Positions 19,701 to 27,512 of a stretch of DNA of 27,512 nt are shown in pieces. The stretch comes from Sperchopsis tessellata (taxonomy: Eukaryota; Arthropoda; Insecta; Coleoptera; Hydrophilidae): NCBI GenBank assembly GCA_033557685.1, contig JAWQRN010000650.1, positions 1-27,512 of the forward strand, given 5' to 3'. Under the pieces are notes generated by a model, which was given only the letters and a program-made list of their open reading frames with translations, was not told the DNA's origin and ran no database searches. Positions within the stretch are counted from its first letter, which is position 1. Every line of letters starts with the position of its first letter. Made by a program: the position numbers and the translations under genes.

Positions 19701-20567
19701 GAGTGGAGGGTTGGCGGATGGACTGCATATGAATTAATGGATTTTGTTTTTGGTGTAGTGGAGACAAGATTGAACTTTTAAGGGTGACTGGTTTTTGGGG
19801 TGATTAGAAGGGCGCCAACGACTTGGCAGGTGTCTAGAGTGAAATATAATTGACGATTACTACTCTGGTCCTTTGATTATCAGGGAGCTAGGTGGAACGT
19901 TAATCACCTTGCCTCGAAAAGAACTCCGATTACGAACGCAGCACAATAGCCTCGGAATAGACTCACTAACTTTGATACATTAAAACAATTACAGCAGCTA
20001 ATTTGGTGGAGAGAGGAAGCAGTGGAAGTGCACAAGAGGGTACATAATAAAATAAAAGCAATTGACATTAAAGAAAAGTAAGAAACAAATTAATATTTTA
20101 AGAATAATGCAGAAAGCAATTAGTTGTAGTAGGGAACTACAAATAATTTACATGGCCAGAAAGAAAGTACAAACAAAAATAGATTAACATAACAGATAAA
20201 TAAAACACAATAACAATAATACAAAAGACATAGTGTAGAGGAAAAAACGTTAAAATATATTAGTTAAGTTTAATTGGTTACCTTGTGACTGTCGTTGATT
20301 GTGGTTGGAATTCGAATGGCATTTTATTTGTGCCCACGGCTTATAGGGCCTTACGTAATTCGATTTCCGAAGCGGTGAACAGTAACTAAATTATTTATAA
20401 TTTTGGGGAAAAATTGTTATTTTGATGGGGGTCATGTATTTTCTAGCTCCCTAAGCAAGTTAAAATAAATCCAGTTTCCAGGATTTCACCCGTGTACAAC
20501 ACGTGGTCAGATATTGATTTCTGACATAAATTAAGGAGGGTAATAACTTAAAGAACCTCGAAAAGAA
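19700..20567. other. Spacer: LINE 3' flank and RTE 5' leader
   Basis: No gene is supported. The first half is probably the 3' flank of the LINE. The block about 20270-20567 (including CGTGTACAACACGTGG) precedes the endonuclease ATG at 20568 and may be its 5' leader. A-rich sequence lies at 20040-20240. Confidence 0.45.
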
Positions 20568-21150
20568 ATGAGAATTGGTACTTGAAATGTACGCACAATG
20601 TTTCAGCCCGAAAAGATGCAAGAAAAAGCTGAGAAACTATGCAAATTGCGAATTAATGTTGTCGACTGCAATAAATTAAATGTAAAGGCAGTGTAAAGAA
20701 GGATAACTACCGCAGAAACTACCGTCGAAACCCCAGTAAAGAAAGTGAAAGAGGCAGGATTCCTAATAAGTAAGGCTGTGGAAAAATCTGTCTTGGAATT
20801 TACCGCAATAAATGACAGTATGAAATAAGAATTAAAGGCAAATTCCACAATATAATGCTAATATGTGCACATGGGAAAAAGAAGCAGAAACAAAAGACTA
20901 CATTTAACATGAATTACAGGTTGTATGTGAAAAAACTTCTGAGCATGATTCCCTAATACTGGCAGGAGCCTTAGATGTGAAGCTTAGCAAAGGAGATATG
21001 CTCTCAGAATCAACAGGAAAGCAGTCCTTACACGATACGGCAAGTGAAAGCGGGGAAAAAGTATGCCACTTGGGAGAGCTCTAACCTAAGGATAAGTAAC
21101 ACTTGTTTTCTCCATACAAATATATATAAAGGGACGTGGACATTAGCAGT
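20568..21150 (+). pseudogene. RTE-type endonuclease, N-terminal part, broken
   Basis: Starting at ATG 20568 the reading RIGT-stop-NVRTMFQPEKMQ matches the start of insect RTE endonucleases (often named craniofacial development protein 2-like), where the stop replaces Trp of TWNVRT. VEKSVLEFTAIND follows (about 20776-20815). Then comes LILAGALDVKLSKGD (about 20955), at the position of the usual GDFNA motif, so catalytic residues are lost. SLHDTASESGEKV (about 21025) and LRISNTCFLHTNIYKGTWT (about 21087-21143) follow. The domain breaks here and resumes at 23660, with a BEL/Pao element between. The longer minus ORF across 20603-20848 is a shadow. Confidence 0.8.
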
Positions 21151-21159
21151 ATTCATTGT

Positions 21160-23040
21160 ATTGCCATATCAAACCTTCGTCGTGTAAGAGTTATGCCCAA
21201 GAAGTAAGAAACGTTTAGTTACGATTTCTTTGATCTCACCTAATTTTTGCTATATTATTGCGATTTGAGAGTTTAACTGTGAATCTACCCGTTGCATCGC
21301 GCTGAACAGTGTTTATGAAGTGGTGCTCACGAAGCACCTCCTCCTTTGTGAAGTGCCGTTTTTTGCCTACTCTTCTACTATCCACAATTTCTCCAATTGT
21401 GCCTGGAAATCGACAGTACTAGTATGCTGAACTTAGTTGTTTTTGTATTATTGGCTGCAATTTACCCAACAAAAATCAGTTAAAAAAATATCCTTGCACC
21501 GATTAATATATCTACTTCATCAGATTTATAGAAAAAAGGGTCAGCAAGCTTGATGTCATGTATTTAAAAATTGTCTTTAAAAATGATTTTAACGGTAAAT
21601 ATTCTGTTATGTTGGGTACCATCAGGAATGATAAATTCGCAGAATAGTCATTGTATAACGATTTAATTGACGTTTGGGTTATTTGGGTCATTAAACTTGA
21701 CGTCTGATTAATGCCAGATACATACATATATGTCTAACTAAATTATTGGCAAATTAAGTTTGTTTACAAGTATCAGAGTCATAAAATTCTTTTTATAAGG
21801 TTATTGTGCTTGCCGATGATATAAACTATCGCTGTGGACAGCAACACAGAGGTTCCCTGTTTCTGTGAGTGTGCAGTGTTTATGACGGAGGGTTCATTTG
21901 AAGGTATCGAGTTTGACTGAGAGGGAGTGGACTGTATTTGTTGATTTGATTCATTGAAATGAAGTAACGTATGGTGTCGTTTGTTACAGTTATCGACAAC
22001 TGCTGGATGGCCAACCTTTTACGGAATGGCCAGATTTTTAACAGATTTTTATTTTTATTTCAGAAAGACGATATTTTGCAGATAACTCTAGAAATAATTT
22101 GCAGTGATGGATAGCATCGCTAGATTTGCATAGGAGACATGGTATATTTTGAGAAGTATAGAGAGATAATATTTTTTCGCGGAAAATATAGATTTGTGGG
22201 ACGCCTCTGCATCTTTTTCATTTATTCGTTTCTAGTAAAAGACATTCCTCAGATAAAAATGTGGTAAATTTGTCCATTGTTGGTAATTTGCTTGATTTTA
22301 TGGAGGACGTCCATTTACGTTTTCTGGCTAAATCTAACTTCGCGCTCATATTAGTATTATATCTCATGTATTTTCAGATTTTTTAGGCATCTTATTATAT
22401 CAGATAATTGTCTCAATAATATTGGTGACCCTTTCGGGGTTGACGGTAGCATTAGTTTGATATGACTGTTGACAATGACCCGTTTGTTGTCATATATCTT
22501 TTTTAGTAATTGCCAGGCCGATTCGTAGGTATTATAGTCTGCTGGGATATCGGCGATAATTTGTCTTGAATTGCATTTTTGACATTGGTGAAGATAATAG
22601 AACTTTGCAGCATCTGTGATATCTGGATGTTTATTGATGACTGAATTTGATTAAAATCACTGTATGCACCTGAGAATTCAGCTAATTTCATTGTTGGTAT
22701 CTTTACATTCGCTGACTTTCTGCTCGTATTTTCAGAAGATGAATGGGGAGTTGTGAGTTTAGCTTGCTTTTCCTTAATGATAGAGATGGTGTCGCTATAT
22801 TTTAATTTAAAAGTTTCATGAAACTTTGATTTCGTGTATATGATACCACCATGTTCTTCAATTTCTGCCTGAATTATTTTAAATTCGAACCAAAGACCTT
22901 TTACCAACTCTAATCGCGTCGTATGTTGATGAATATTAGGTTTGGTGTAACTTTTCACAAATTGATTGCCTCGATTCAAGTTACCTATCTTGGATATGCG
23001 GTTACGTACCAATCTTTTCCTTTTCTCCACACATTTTAGT
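21160..23040 (-). mobile_element. BEL/Pao LTR retrotransposon copy 3, gag to protease
   Basis: Read on the minus strand: gag from Met at 23030, with the DUF1759-type core KIPTMKLAEFSGAYSDF (about 22705-22655). In the next frame YDNKRVIVNSHIKLM follows (about 22497-22453), then SAKLDLARKRKW (about 22350) and a CCHC-type knuckle CLLCKSSDAIHHCKLFLELS (about 22130-22070) with CNKRHHTLLHFN (about 21985-21950). The protease start is VLLSTAIVYIIG (about 21855-21820). A DSG-like box is changed to DSD near 21767. LADPFFYKSDEVDILIGA follows (about 21550-21500). The pre-RT linker has FTKEEVLREHHFINTV and ATGRFTVKLSNRN (about 21350-21265), then LGEIKEIVTKRFLLL (about 21235-21190). It stops there: RT, RNase H and integrase are absent. 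Stops and frameshifts are frequent. Confidence 0.85.
22503..23030 (-). pseudogene. BEL/Pao gag N-terminal open part (copy 3)
   Basis: A 175-codon open stretch, the longest intact gag piece. It begins with a basic region (MEKRKRLVRNRIS), followed by a helical domain (LVKGLWFEFKIIQAEIEE) and the conserved IPTMKLAEFSGAY motif about residue 110. After that the frame drifts and the homologous residues continue in another frame below 22503. The start Met is a plausible native start but is not proven. The product would be a capsid-like protein in an intact element. Confidence 0.75.
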
Positions 23041-23659
23041 AAATTTGGTATGAAAATTAGAGAATTTGGAGTTTGGATAAAGGCTTGTCTAATTGCGATG
23101 TATGAAATATAATAAATGTGATATGCGAAGAGGTTGGAAAAACACGTGCTAAATATAATGCGAGAATGGCTTGTTTAATTACAATGCATGATTTTCAATA
23201 AAAGCGATACGCTAAATATAATAAGAGAAAGGCTTGTTTAGTTGCAACGTACGATTTTCAAAAAAATGTGCAAAATAATTAGAAAAGACACCGTGATAAC
23301 AAAAATAAAATGAGGATACAAATGTGAAAGGATAGACTTACTGCGATATTAAATCTTCAATCGTCTTCGTAGAAGTAAAACGTGGTCGCAATTGTAGTTT
23401 TCGTGGTGTACTTACGTTATGTATTTAGCTGATGGACCATCAATAATATTTTATCGTAGAATTTTAAAGATGTAGTATTCGTATAACTAATTATTTATAA
23501 TATCTACAGTGTATATTTGTCGTGTGTATCTTCTTGGTGATTGATGGTTAAGTGGTGGATAGATGTCTCCTATCTGGCAGGGTGAGCATCGCCAAGGTTA
23601 CTTCTAATGGAGTAGTTGGAGTTGCTGCCAGTTTCTGACAGTGGCGTAATTGTTAGGAG
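23041..23659. repeat. Leader region of BEL copy 3 with 63-bp tandem repeats
   Basis: Upstream of gag, the word GGCTTGTNTA recurs at 23082, 23168 and 23231. The last two lie in adjacent 63-bp units (starting 23149 and 23212, both CTAAATATAAT), which also share ATTTTCAATAAA-like and CGATACG-like words. The remaining part to 23659 should hold the 5' LTR and primer site of the element, but I could not find an LTR pair. Confidence 0.6.
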
Positions 23660-23959
23660 GTTGAACAACCAGGTAACCGAGGTATTACTCAAATAGATCA
23701 TATATTCGTTAATAAAGTAAGAACAACCATGATCGAAAATGCCAGGCCAATGCGAGGAGCAAATTGTGACTCAGGCCAGTTCTTGGCAAGGGCTATCATC
23801 AGACAGAAGATTGCAAATATATCCGTAAATAAAAGTAATCGCACAAGGTGGAACACGGAAGTACTTGGAATTCAACAACAACTACAAGACTATTAGTAAT
23901 CTGTAAGGGATAGATCAACAACAGCTACAAGACTACTAGTAATCACAAGAGAAGAAATA
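23660..23959 (+). pseudogene. RTE-type endonuclease, C-terminal part
   Basis: The reading GITQIDHIFVNKVRTTMIEN (23682-23741) then ARPMRGANCDSGQFLARA and RQKIANISVNKSNRTRWNTE continues the endonuclease left at 21150 and stops at 23893-23895. The usual NQIDH motif is TQIDH, and the usual final SDH triad is SGQ, so the site is dead. Immediately after, a 40-bp near duplication is seen (CTACAAGACTATTAGTAAT at 23881-23899 and CTACAAGACTACTAGTAAT at 23925-23943). It is cut off by BEL copy 2. Confidence 0.8.
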
Positions 23960-24277
23960 GTGTAAATTTGTGAAAATTACCAGAGAGTTTTGTAATGACA
24001 CGTTTTACTTCAGCAATTGGGGTTCGCAGGAACTACAAGTACACTATTATCCGAACCAGGATGTGTTTTGGAGATTTGTACCATCTTCCAGTGAAGATTG
24101 GGCACAATGTTCTCTTTCATCAAGACCATGGTGTCAGGCTGAACCTAGTTCTGTTGCTGCGTTTTACAATTGGTGCGTTGTCAGAAATGTTGTTCCTTTT
24201 GTTGCAAATGTTGGTATCGGGATAGTCGACAAGTTGGTCGGTTATGTCTACCTGTGATAGAGCTTCAAGTCAGATCC

Positions 24278-24466
24278 CTATAACGAAATGACCAGGAGGA
24301 ACATTAGGTCGTTTGAAAAATTTGAAATGGGAGTGGGTCGTAGGGAGATTAATACTGCTTCTTTTAGCACTATTTTTCTCAAATGTGTTTTTGTAGATTT
24401 TATAGCTGCCTTCCATAAGCCACCAAAATGTAGAATCCGTGGAGTGCTAGTTAATATTATTTTCAA
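24278..24466 (-). pseudogene. BEL/Pao integrase core segment (copy 2)
   Basis: Open stretch of 62 codons with HFGGLWKAAIKSTKTHLRKI followed by LKEAVLISLRPTPISNFSND, the usual IEAVLNSRPLTPLS-type motif with substitutions. It is part of the copy described above. The plus-strand ORFs 23970-24257, 23995-24225 and 24288-24599 over the same DNA are shadows of the integrase and its C-terminal domain. Confidence 0.82.
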
Positions 24467-24840
24467 ATTAAAATTGCTTTATTTCTATAGAGTTAAAGTG
24501 TTCGGTAGCTATGTAATTTATTTTCCTTACATCATTGTATGCTCTACGCAACTAGTGCCATTGTCTGAATACTTTTTTTACATATACCTCGAAGGATAAT
24601 GAACCTTTAAAGAGCATTTAAGAATACTTTTGTACTGAGAACACTGGCTAGTTCCAAATGAACATTCTTGGTTGAAAAACAGACTAAGATACAAATGTAT
24701 GCCTTCACTATTTTTCTATTGTGTGTTTTTCTGTGTTTTAGATAAATGGAGATAAAAAGAATGTGTGGGGATGCTCTGCTTAATAAAAGATTTCACATGA
24801 ACTATTGTAAATTATTAGCTTTGCTTCGAAAACAGCTTAT

Positions 24841-25254
24841 TCAATGTCTAAGAATGTAGCGTACAATGTTTCTGCCATCTAATGGCCAATAATATTCTTT
24901 GTAGTTCACGCTGTGTTTCTGTGATGTTGGCTTAATAATACAGTGTTGTAATATCAGCAGTAATAACGAATTTGTGTTTCCTGAATCTAATCTCAATCGA
25001 AAATAGATCATCCTACGATACTTATTCGTCGATGATTTTTTTATATTGTGCTTCAAGTTCAAGGTTTTATTGAGAAGAAATTTCTCGAAAGAATAAAATC
25101 TTTTAGTCTCCACATCCACTGGTTCTCCAAGTGAATGATTTTCACGTACTGGTAAGTCAACTGTAAAGCGGCCAGCTTGGTGACGAGTTTTGCTTCGGAT
25201 TTTCGCACTATATTTCTTCAAGTACAAAATTGGTTTGAATAGCGCATTCTTCAA
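24841..25254 (-). pseudogene. BEL/Pao pre-RT linker and RT start (copy 2)
   Basis: This 137-codon stretch holds the linker between protease and RT (GRFTVDLPVREN, LGEPVDVETKRFYSFEKF). The first RT words (LQHCIIKPTSQ, equivalent to the family's YYLPHH-x-IKP motif) follow, then an out-of-frame remnant of a later RT motif. The jump shows that the RT palm has been deleted here. The Met used as start is internal to the original polyprotein. Confidence 0.8.
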
Positions 25255-26189
25255 TTTTCTAAAAATTCTCTTTAGTTTTGTCTTAAACCTCTGGGATTTG
25301 AACCGTTAAATAACATGAGGTTTTTAGGGGGAGATCACATTTGTTCGAGATATGACTTGATACGAGCCATCCAAATTTGGATTTTTGCAATATGGGTTGA
25401 TTATGACCTAATCTTATTTGGCCAATGCATAGGAGGTACCAGAAAATACTTGCTCCAATGAGCAGATGAATTAAACCAGGATAAGTGAAATTTATTTATT
25501 CCTAGTTATAATTTGTCAAATCGTATTGACGGTAATATTTGTTATCCTTTCCAAAACCAGCACTGATCATTTTCTTTTATATAGATTAACAGTTGATTGA
25601 ATCAAGGCCACATTTTTAATTACAATATTTGAGATCTGAGATCTAGGGTCTAACAAGGCTCTATATTTTATTACGTTGCCTTCGGCAGTATAAATGTAAA
25701 TTATTGCTGAGGATAGTAATATGTAGTGGGAATTTTCCATACAATGTATCGATATTGATGGTAAATTTGCTTTACCCGAATAGTTTGCTGATGTAGATGC
25801 ATTAGGTGGTGTTTTGCTTTGATCTGAATTTTCAATATATAGTATTGTGTTATGCTTTGGGGCTTAATTTACAATAACGACTTTTGCACTAAAAACAAAA
25901 ATGGTCTGGTTACAGGCAGTTTATACAGTTTTAAATTTTTAAATTGTTTTAGCCTTTCTTTGTATGGTATACTAAGGAGTTTGTGGCACTTATGTAAAAG
26001 GTGAGTTCTCTGAGGAGTTTCAGTTGCTAAATAATTTTGTGAGTGATTTTTGTAATTTGCAGACTTCATAACAGACTTATCAGATGTTTAAAATATCTGA
26101 CAGCATTCTTTTATAAATTCTGTTAGCTTTTCTATTTTGGCATATTTCGTATTTTTCGTCCCAAGTAGAGGAAACTCGCGGGTACTGAG

Positions 26190-26340
26190 ATAGGAAGTGA
26201 CATCACAGGAAGTAGGGTCACTGGAAGTGGGGTTATCAGATGTGAAGTGGAAGTGACGTCAGGTGCCATCATATTTCCGGTGACGTTATGTGACGTCTTA
26301 CTTTCGATGACATCAGATGACCAGATTTCCGTTAACTTGG
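26190..26340. repeat. Cluster of GGAAGTGACGTCA-like words
   Basis: Words close to GAAGTGACGTCA recur in both orientations: AGGAAGTGACATCA (26192), GGAAGTGACGTCAGG (26249), TTTCCGGTGACGTTATG (26274), GTGACGTCTTAC (26290) and GATGACATCAGATGACC (26306). This is a degenerate short repeat. TGACGTCA is also the CRE/ATF consensus, but nothing here shows a regulatory role. Confidence 0.6.
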
Positions 26341-26365
26341 TTTGCTGGGGTCACGTAACTGTGAA

Positions 26366-26483
26366 TCCTGCGAGTCCTGGTCCTGAAGATCCTGGGGGAT
26401 GATCTTGAATGGTCATTACCCTGGGTAATCCTGTAGGTCCTGATTCTAGGAAGTCCTGTGAGTCCTGGTCCAGATGATCCTGG
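26366..26483. repeat. CCTG-rich 9-bp-period repeat with a 30-bp direct repeat
   Basis: TCCTG words recur at about 9-bp spacing. A 30-bp block at 26366-26395 returns at 26454-26483 with four mismatches. On the minus strand this gives short Gly-x-y runs (GSSGPGLTGLP near 26470; GSSGPGLAG near 26385). That is either a degenerate minisatellite or a fragment of a collagen-like coding repeat; no surrounding exon supports the latter. Confidence 0.6.
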
Positions 26484-26579
26484 CGACGAACCCTGAGGAT
26501 TCTACTTCTTCATAGCCGTACACATGCGCTATGAAATCTTTATTTAGATATATTTGTAACAAAAAGTGTTTCAGCTTAG

Positions 26580-26643
26580 AGAGCCACGAACCCACGATCT
26601 TTGTATTATGAAGCAAGTGTACTAACGATTCGGCCACGGAGGC
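26580..26643 (-). mobile_element. tRNA-derived SINE head
   Basis: On the minus strand an A-box-like GTGGCCGAATCGTTAG (26637-26622) is followed 30 bp later by a B-box-like GGGTTCGTGGCTC (26593-26581). Between them GCTTCATAATACAAAG resembles the anticodon arm of a Met-type tRNA. The T-arm does not fold as in a working tRNA and there is no matching acceptor stem, so this is a SINE-like RNA polymerase III promoter rather than a tRNA gene. Confidence 0.6.
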
Positions 26644-26683
26644 AATTAGATAAAGCTACATGTTTTGTTGTCTATATAAAAGA

Positions 26684-26869
26684 TAGGCGAAGCCAGTAGA
26701 TTAGGTCTTTATTTAATGTTGAATGTATTTAGAGGCCCAGGTCGTATTAAAGATAACTAAATGTGAGTAGATGTAGAAAAGTAATATAACTAGCTTTCGT
26801 GGGATGCCATTACCATTGCGAAATACTAAAAAATTGCTAATTGGGCGTTAAAAAAATTATATACTTTAG
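26684..26869. repeat. Direct repeat, copy 1
   Basis: It begins TAGGCGAAGCCAGTA and continues through TATTTAATGTTGAATG, TAGATGTAGAAAAGTAATAT, AACTAGCTTTCGT and TATACTTTAG. It recurs at 27081-27245, an offset of 397 bp. It begins 40 bp beyond the SINE head. The spacer 26870-27080 has no recognised feature. Confidence 0.85.
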
Positions 26870-27080
26870 GAGAGGGCTCAGTAAATAGAATTTCATCATG
26901 CTTCAATGTTTCAAATTTATTTCTTACACTTTTACGTTTACTAATTAATCTTTCTTACTTTGATACTGATCCCTACTGAACACTCAATATGAAAGAGATA
27001 CAAAGTAATCAACGCCTGTCATGTATCGACCATCAGTAGTCTTGGTGATAAACATATATGTGAGTGCCCTCAACAAAAAA

Positions 27081-27245
27081 TAGGCGAAGCCAGTAAATCA
27101 GGTATTTATTTAATGTTGAATGAATTTAGAGGTCCTGATCATATTACAGATAGATGTAAGTAGTTGTAGAAAAGTAATATAACTAGCTTTCGTTATATGT
27201 CGTTGTCATCGTGAAATTCTAAAAAAATAACTAATTATACTTTAG
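27081..27245. repeat. Direct repeat, copy 2
   Basis: A diverged second copy, slightly shorter, of 26684-26869, in the same orientation. The pair could be solo or paired LTR fragments, a tandem duplication, or two copies of a short interspersed element; the ends do not show a clear TG...CA or target duplication. Confidence 0.85.
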
Positions 27246-27434
27246 CAAAAAAAGTCTTTATATAAAAAAAATTGTAAAAATTGATAGTGTATGGCCGCTA
27301 AATTTAATATATTTTTGTAATTTAAATGTGATAAGAGAGGTCTTTATAAGTTGATAGTTTCCGTAATTATATATACTTTATAGTAAGAAAGGACAGAGGG
27401 CTGTATTAAAAACAAATTACCATGCAGACATTCT

Positions 27435-27435
<1 letters not shown>

Positions 27436-27512
<77 letters not shown>
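27436..27512. repeat. (AAT)n microsatellite
   Basis: An AAT/ATA trinucleotide run to the end of the window with one interruption (AAAAAT near 27464). It may continue outside. Confidence 0.97.

Larger units (their letters stand above)
23960..26150 (-). mobile_element. BEL/Pao LTR retrotransposon copy 2, gag to integrase with deletions
   Basis: Minus strand, from the 5' side: gag knuckle remnants (CHKLLSIPYKERLKQFKNLK, about 25985-25920), protease (ILLSSAIIYIYTAEG, about 25710; RALLDPRSQ where DSGSQ is normal, about 25660), IHLLIGASIFWYLLCIGQIR and LQKSKFGWLVS (about 25480-25370), pre-RT linker (HQAGRFTVDLPVRENHSLGE and VDVETKRFYSFEK, 25180-25075), and HCIIKPTSQ at about 24940. A collapsed RT piece (QRELQRIL, about 24913) follows. 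Then comes integrase core YSDNGT (about 24570), HFGGLWKAAIKSTKTHL (about 24420-24380), LSRYQHLQQKEQHF (about 24215) and the domain after integrase (HWKMVQISKTHPGSDN, VKRVITK, to about 23965). Most of RT and all of RNase H are missing. The Lys in GLWKAAIKS stands where Glu, the presumed third catalytic residue, is usual. Confidence 0.88.

Noticed and set aside
23970..24257. 95-codon plus ORF that looks like a small protein
   Set aside because: The minus strand of the same DNA carries the BEL integrase C-terminal region with recognisable motifs.
26446..26637. 63-codon minus ORF
   Set aside because: It starts inside the A-box of the tRNA-like head and runs through the CCTG repeat; no protein features.
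26580..26643. Functional Met-tRNA gene
   Set aside because: Acceptor and T stems do not pair and the anticodon loop is too long; a SINE head fits better.
16359..27512. Further upstream exons of the transporter on the minus strand
   Set aside because: No segment with the first membrane segments or the large outer loop of the family was recognised.

Overview
This is an AT-rich, intron-bearing eukaryotic window from an arthropod, most likely an insect. The remnants of R1-like, RTE-like and jockey/CR1-like non-LTR elements, BEL/Pao elements, a Penelope-like element and an animal-type Mutator-like transposase, together with an SLC22-type (organic cation transporter-like) gene, fit that reading. 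A beetle is plausible but not proven. There is no operon, CRISPR array or phage, and only one host gene fragment can be supported.

Host gene: three minus-strand exons (16204-16358, 14592-14760, 4751-5002) encode a continuous part of a major-facilitator transporter of the SLC22 type. The splice sites are canonical and the codon phases match at both junctions. The intron between the last two is about 9.6 kb and has been filled by mobile elements. The 5' exons and the 3' end of the gene were not found in the window.

Layout: 1-1880, a decayed R1-like retrotransposon (plus). 1997-2775, a roughly 330-bp tandem repeat array. 2776-4700, AT-rich DNA with a 71-bp tandem duplication and one copy of a short dispersed palindromic repeat. 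4751-5002, transporter exon. 5642-7270, RTE-like element (minus). 7266-7357, second copy of the short palindromic repeat. 7620-8835, Mutator-like transposase pseudogene (minus). 9417-9677, foldback repeat. 10627-10664, (AT)n. 10840-11100, a stretch sharing sequence with the foldback. 11895-13395, BEL/Pao copy 1 (plus). 14592-14760 and 16204-16358, transporter exons. 16571-16891, a strong foldback/MITE-like element. 17600-18311, Penelope-like element (minus). 18440-19700, jockey/CR1-like LINE (plus), split at 19407-19489 by a tiny palindromic insertion with a 14-bp duplication. 20568-21150 and 23660-23895, two halves of an RTE-type endonuclease (plus), separated by BEL/Pao copy 3 (minus, 21160-23040). 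23960-26150, BEL/Pao copy 2 (minus). 26190-26483, two short-period repeat blocks. 26580-26643, a tRNA-like SINE head. 26684-26869 and 27081-27245, a direct repeat pair. 27436-27512, (AAT)n.

All element coding regions seen are broken by stops, frameshifts or deletions, and several have lost catalytic residues. I see no new host system. The points most worth checking are the tiny palindromic insertion family, the two foldback elements, the tandem array with a distant relative, and the pattern of internal deletions in three BEL/Pao copies.
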